From positions 1 to 6,593 of the forward strand of contig JAXDJO010000011.1 of assembly GCA_034667525.1 (NCBI GenBank): a DNA stretch of 6,593 nucleotides, read 5' to 3'. Shown in pieces: positions 6,273 to 6,593 of this stretch; the first letter of the stretch is position 1, and each line of letters starts with the position of its first letter. A program made the translations under genes and the position numbers. The notes beneath the pieces were generated by a model. That model ran no database searches. It was given only the letters and a program-made list of their open reading frames with translations, and had not been told where the DNA came from. Source of the stretch: DATAPE01 sp034667525. GTDB taxonomy: Bacteria > Actinomycetota > CADDZG01 > WHSQ01.

Positions 6273-6495
6273 CAGCTGATTGTGCCCGAACTATCCCTTA
6301 GGCGAATGGGGCCTTGATGGTTTGGTCCCCTCCGGACTTGGCCGAGACTACAAAGAACGTCTCAGTCACTTCATCGGCCTGCATAAGAAATCGCGACAAT
6401 GTCCTCATCTGACCAGTGGCGCCCAGTCACTCCAACGCCGACGGCGCTCCAAGGTCGGGACCCCGTCAGTTTCGGAAATCGACCTCACTCCGTCG
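6273..6495. other. Upstream region of the ATPase fragment, no gene seen
   Basis: No frame with recognisable content on either strand. The octamer CTGACCAG occurs here (about 6408) and again at about 6555, which may be chance. Confidence 0.35.
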
Positions 6496-6517
6496 TGCGG
6501 ACTTTTTGCGGACTTTT
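6496..6517 (+). repeat. 11-bp perfect tandem duplication
   Basis: TGCGGACTTTT occurs twice back to back. It could be a replication slippage product or a paired binding site close to the possible tRNA end. Confidence 0.55.
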
Positions 6518-6575
6518 GCTTGGGGCGAATACTCAGGATTTTTACGAAACAGCCTCTGACCAGGGTGGTTTCTTG

Positions 6576-6593
6576 TGGACCAGAGGGGAGTCG
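6576..6593 (-). tRNA. Possible 3' end of a tRNA, cut by the window edge
   Basis: Read on the minus strand, the last bases give CGACTCCCCTCTGGTCCA: the second half of a T-loop (..TTCGACT), a T-stem strand CCCCT, an acceptor strand CTGGTCC and discriminator A, followed by CA without a full encoded CCA. The plus-strand GGGGAGTCG is the usual look of a reversed T-arm. The 5' part lies outside the window, so neither pairing nor identity can be tested. Confidence 0.3.

Overview
The window reads as a decayed accessory region of a high-GC actinobacterium. The codon use is GC-rich at third positions, GTG starts are common, and a diguanylate-cyclase-type gene carries the Asp/Arg-rich heptad N-terminus often met in Actinobacteria. 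No species can be named from the sequence alone.

Layout. Positions 1-413 hold short open frames of unknown nature. Positions 379-720 (+) encode a degenerate HNH-nuclease-like protein. Positions about 979-1675 (+) encode a GrpB/UPF0157 protein broken into at least two frames. Positions 3024-1817 (-) encode a tyrosine recombinase (phage-type integrase) whose two halves lie in different frames but contain the complete R-K-HxxR-H-Y catalytic set. The roughly 600 bases upstream of the integrase hold a 15-bp palindrome, a nested inverted repeat and three perfect 12-bp tandem repeats with an inverted copy, which could be recombinase arm sites or operators. Positions 3672-4700 hold no gene I can support, apart from short scraps. 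Positions 4793-5560 (+) encode a GGDEF protein, possibly from a leaderless promoter. Positions 6272-5664 (-) encode only the Walker A front end of an OLD-like/RecF-like AAA ATPase. The last bases resemble the 3' end of a tRNA on the minus strand, cut by the window edge.

How it fits together. Integrase, HNH remnant, repeats, truncated ATPase and a possible tRNA end are the usual debris of an integrated element. GrpB and the GGDEF protein look like host or passenger genes. Three coding junctions (about 1082, 1495 and 2489) can each be repaired by restoring one base. This means either real pseudogenisation or systematic single-base deletion errors in the assembly; for the integrase, -1 ribosomal slippage at an A-AAG site is a third option. 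I see no convincing evidence of a complete novel system. The most testable leads are the integrase frameshift and the repeat cluster upstream of it.
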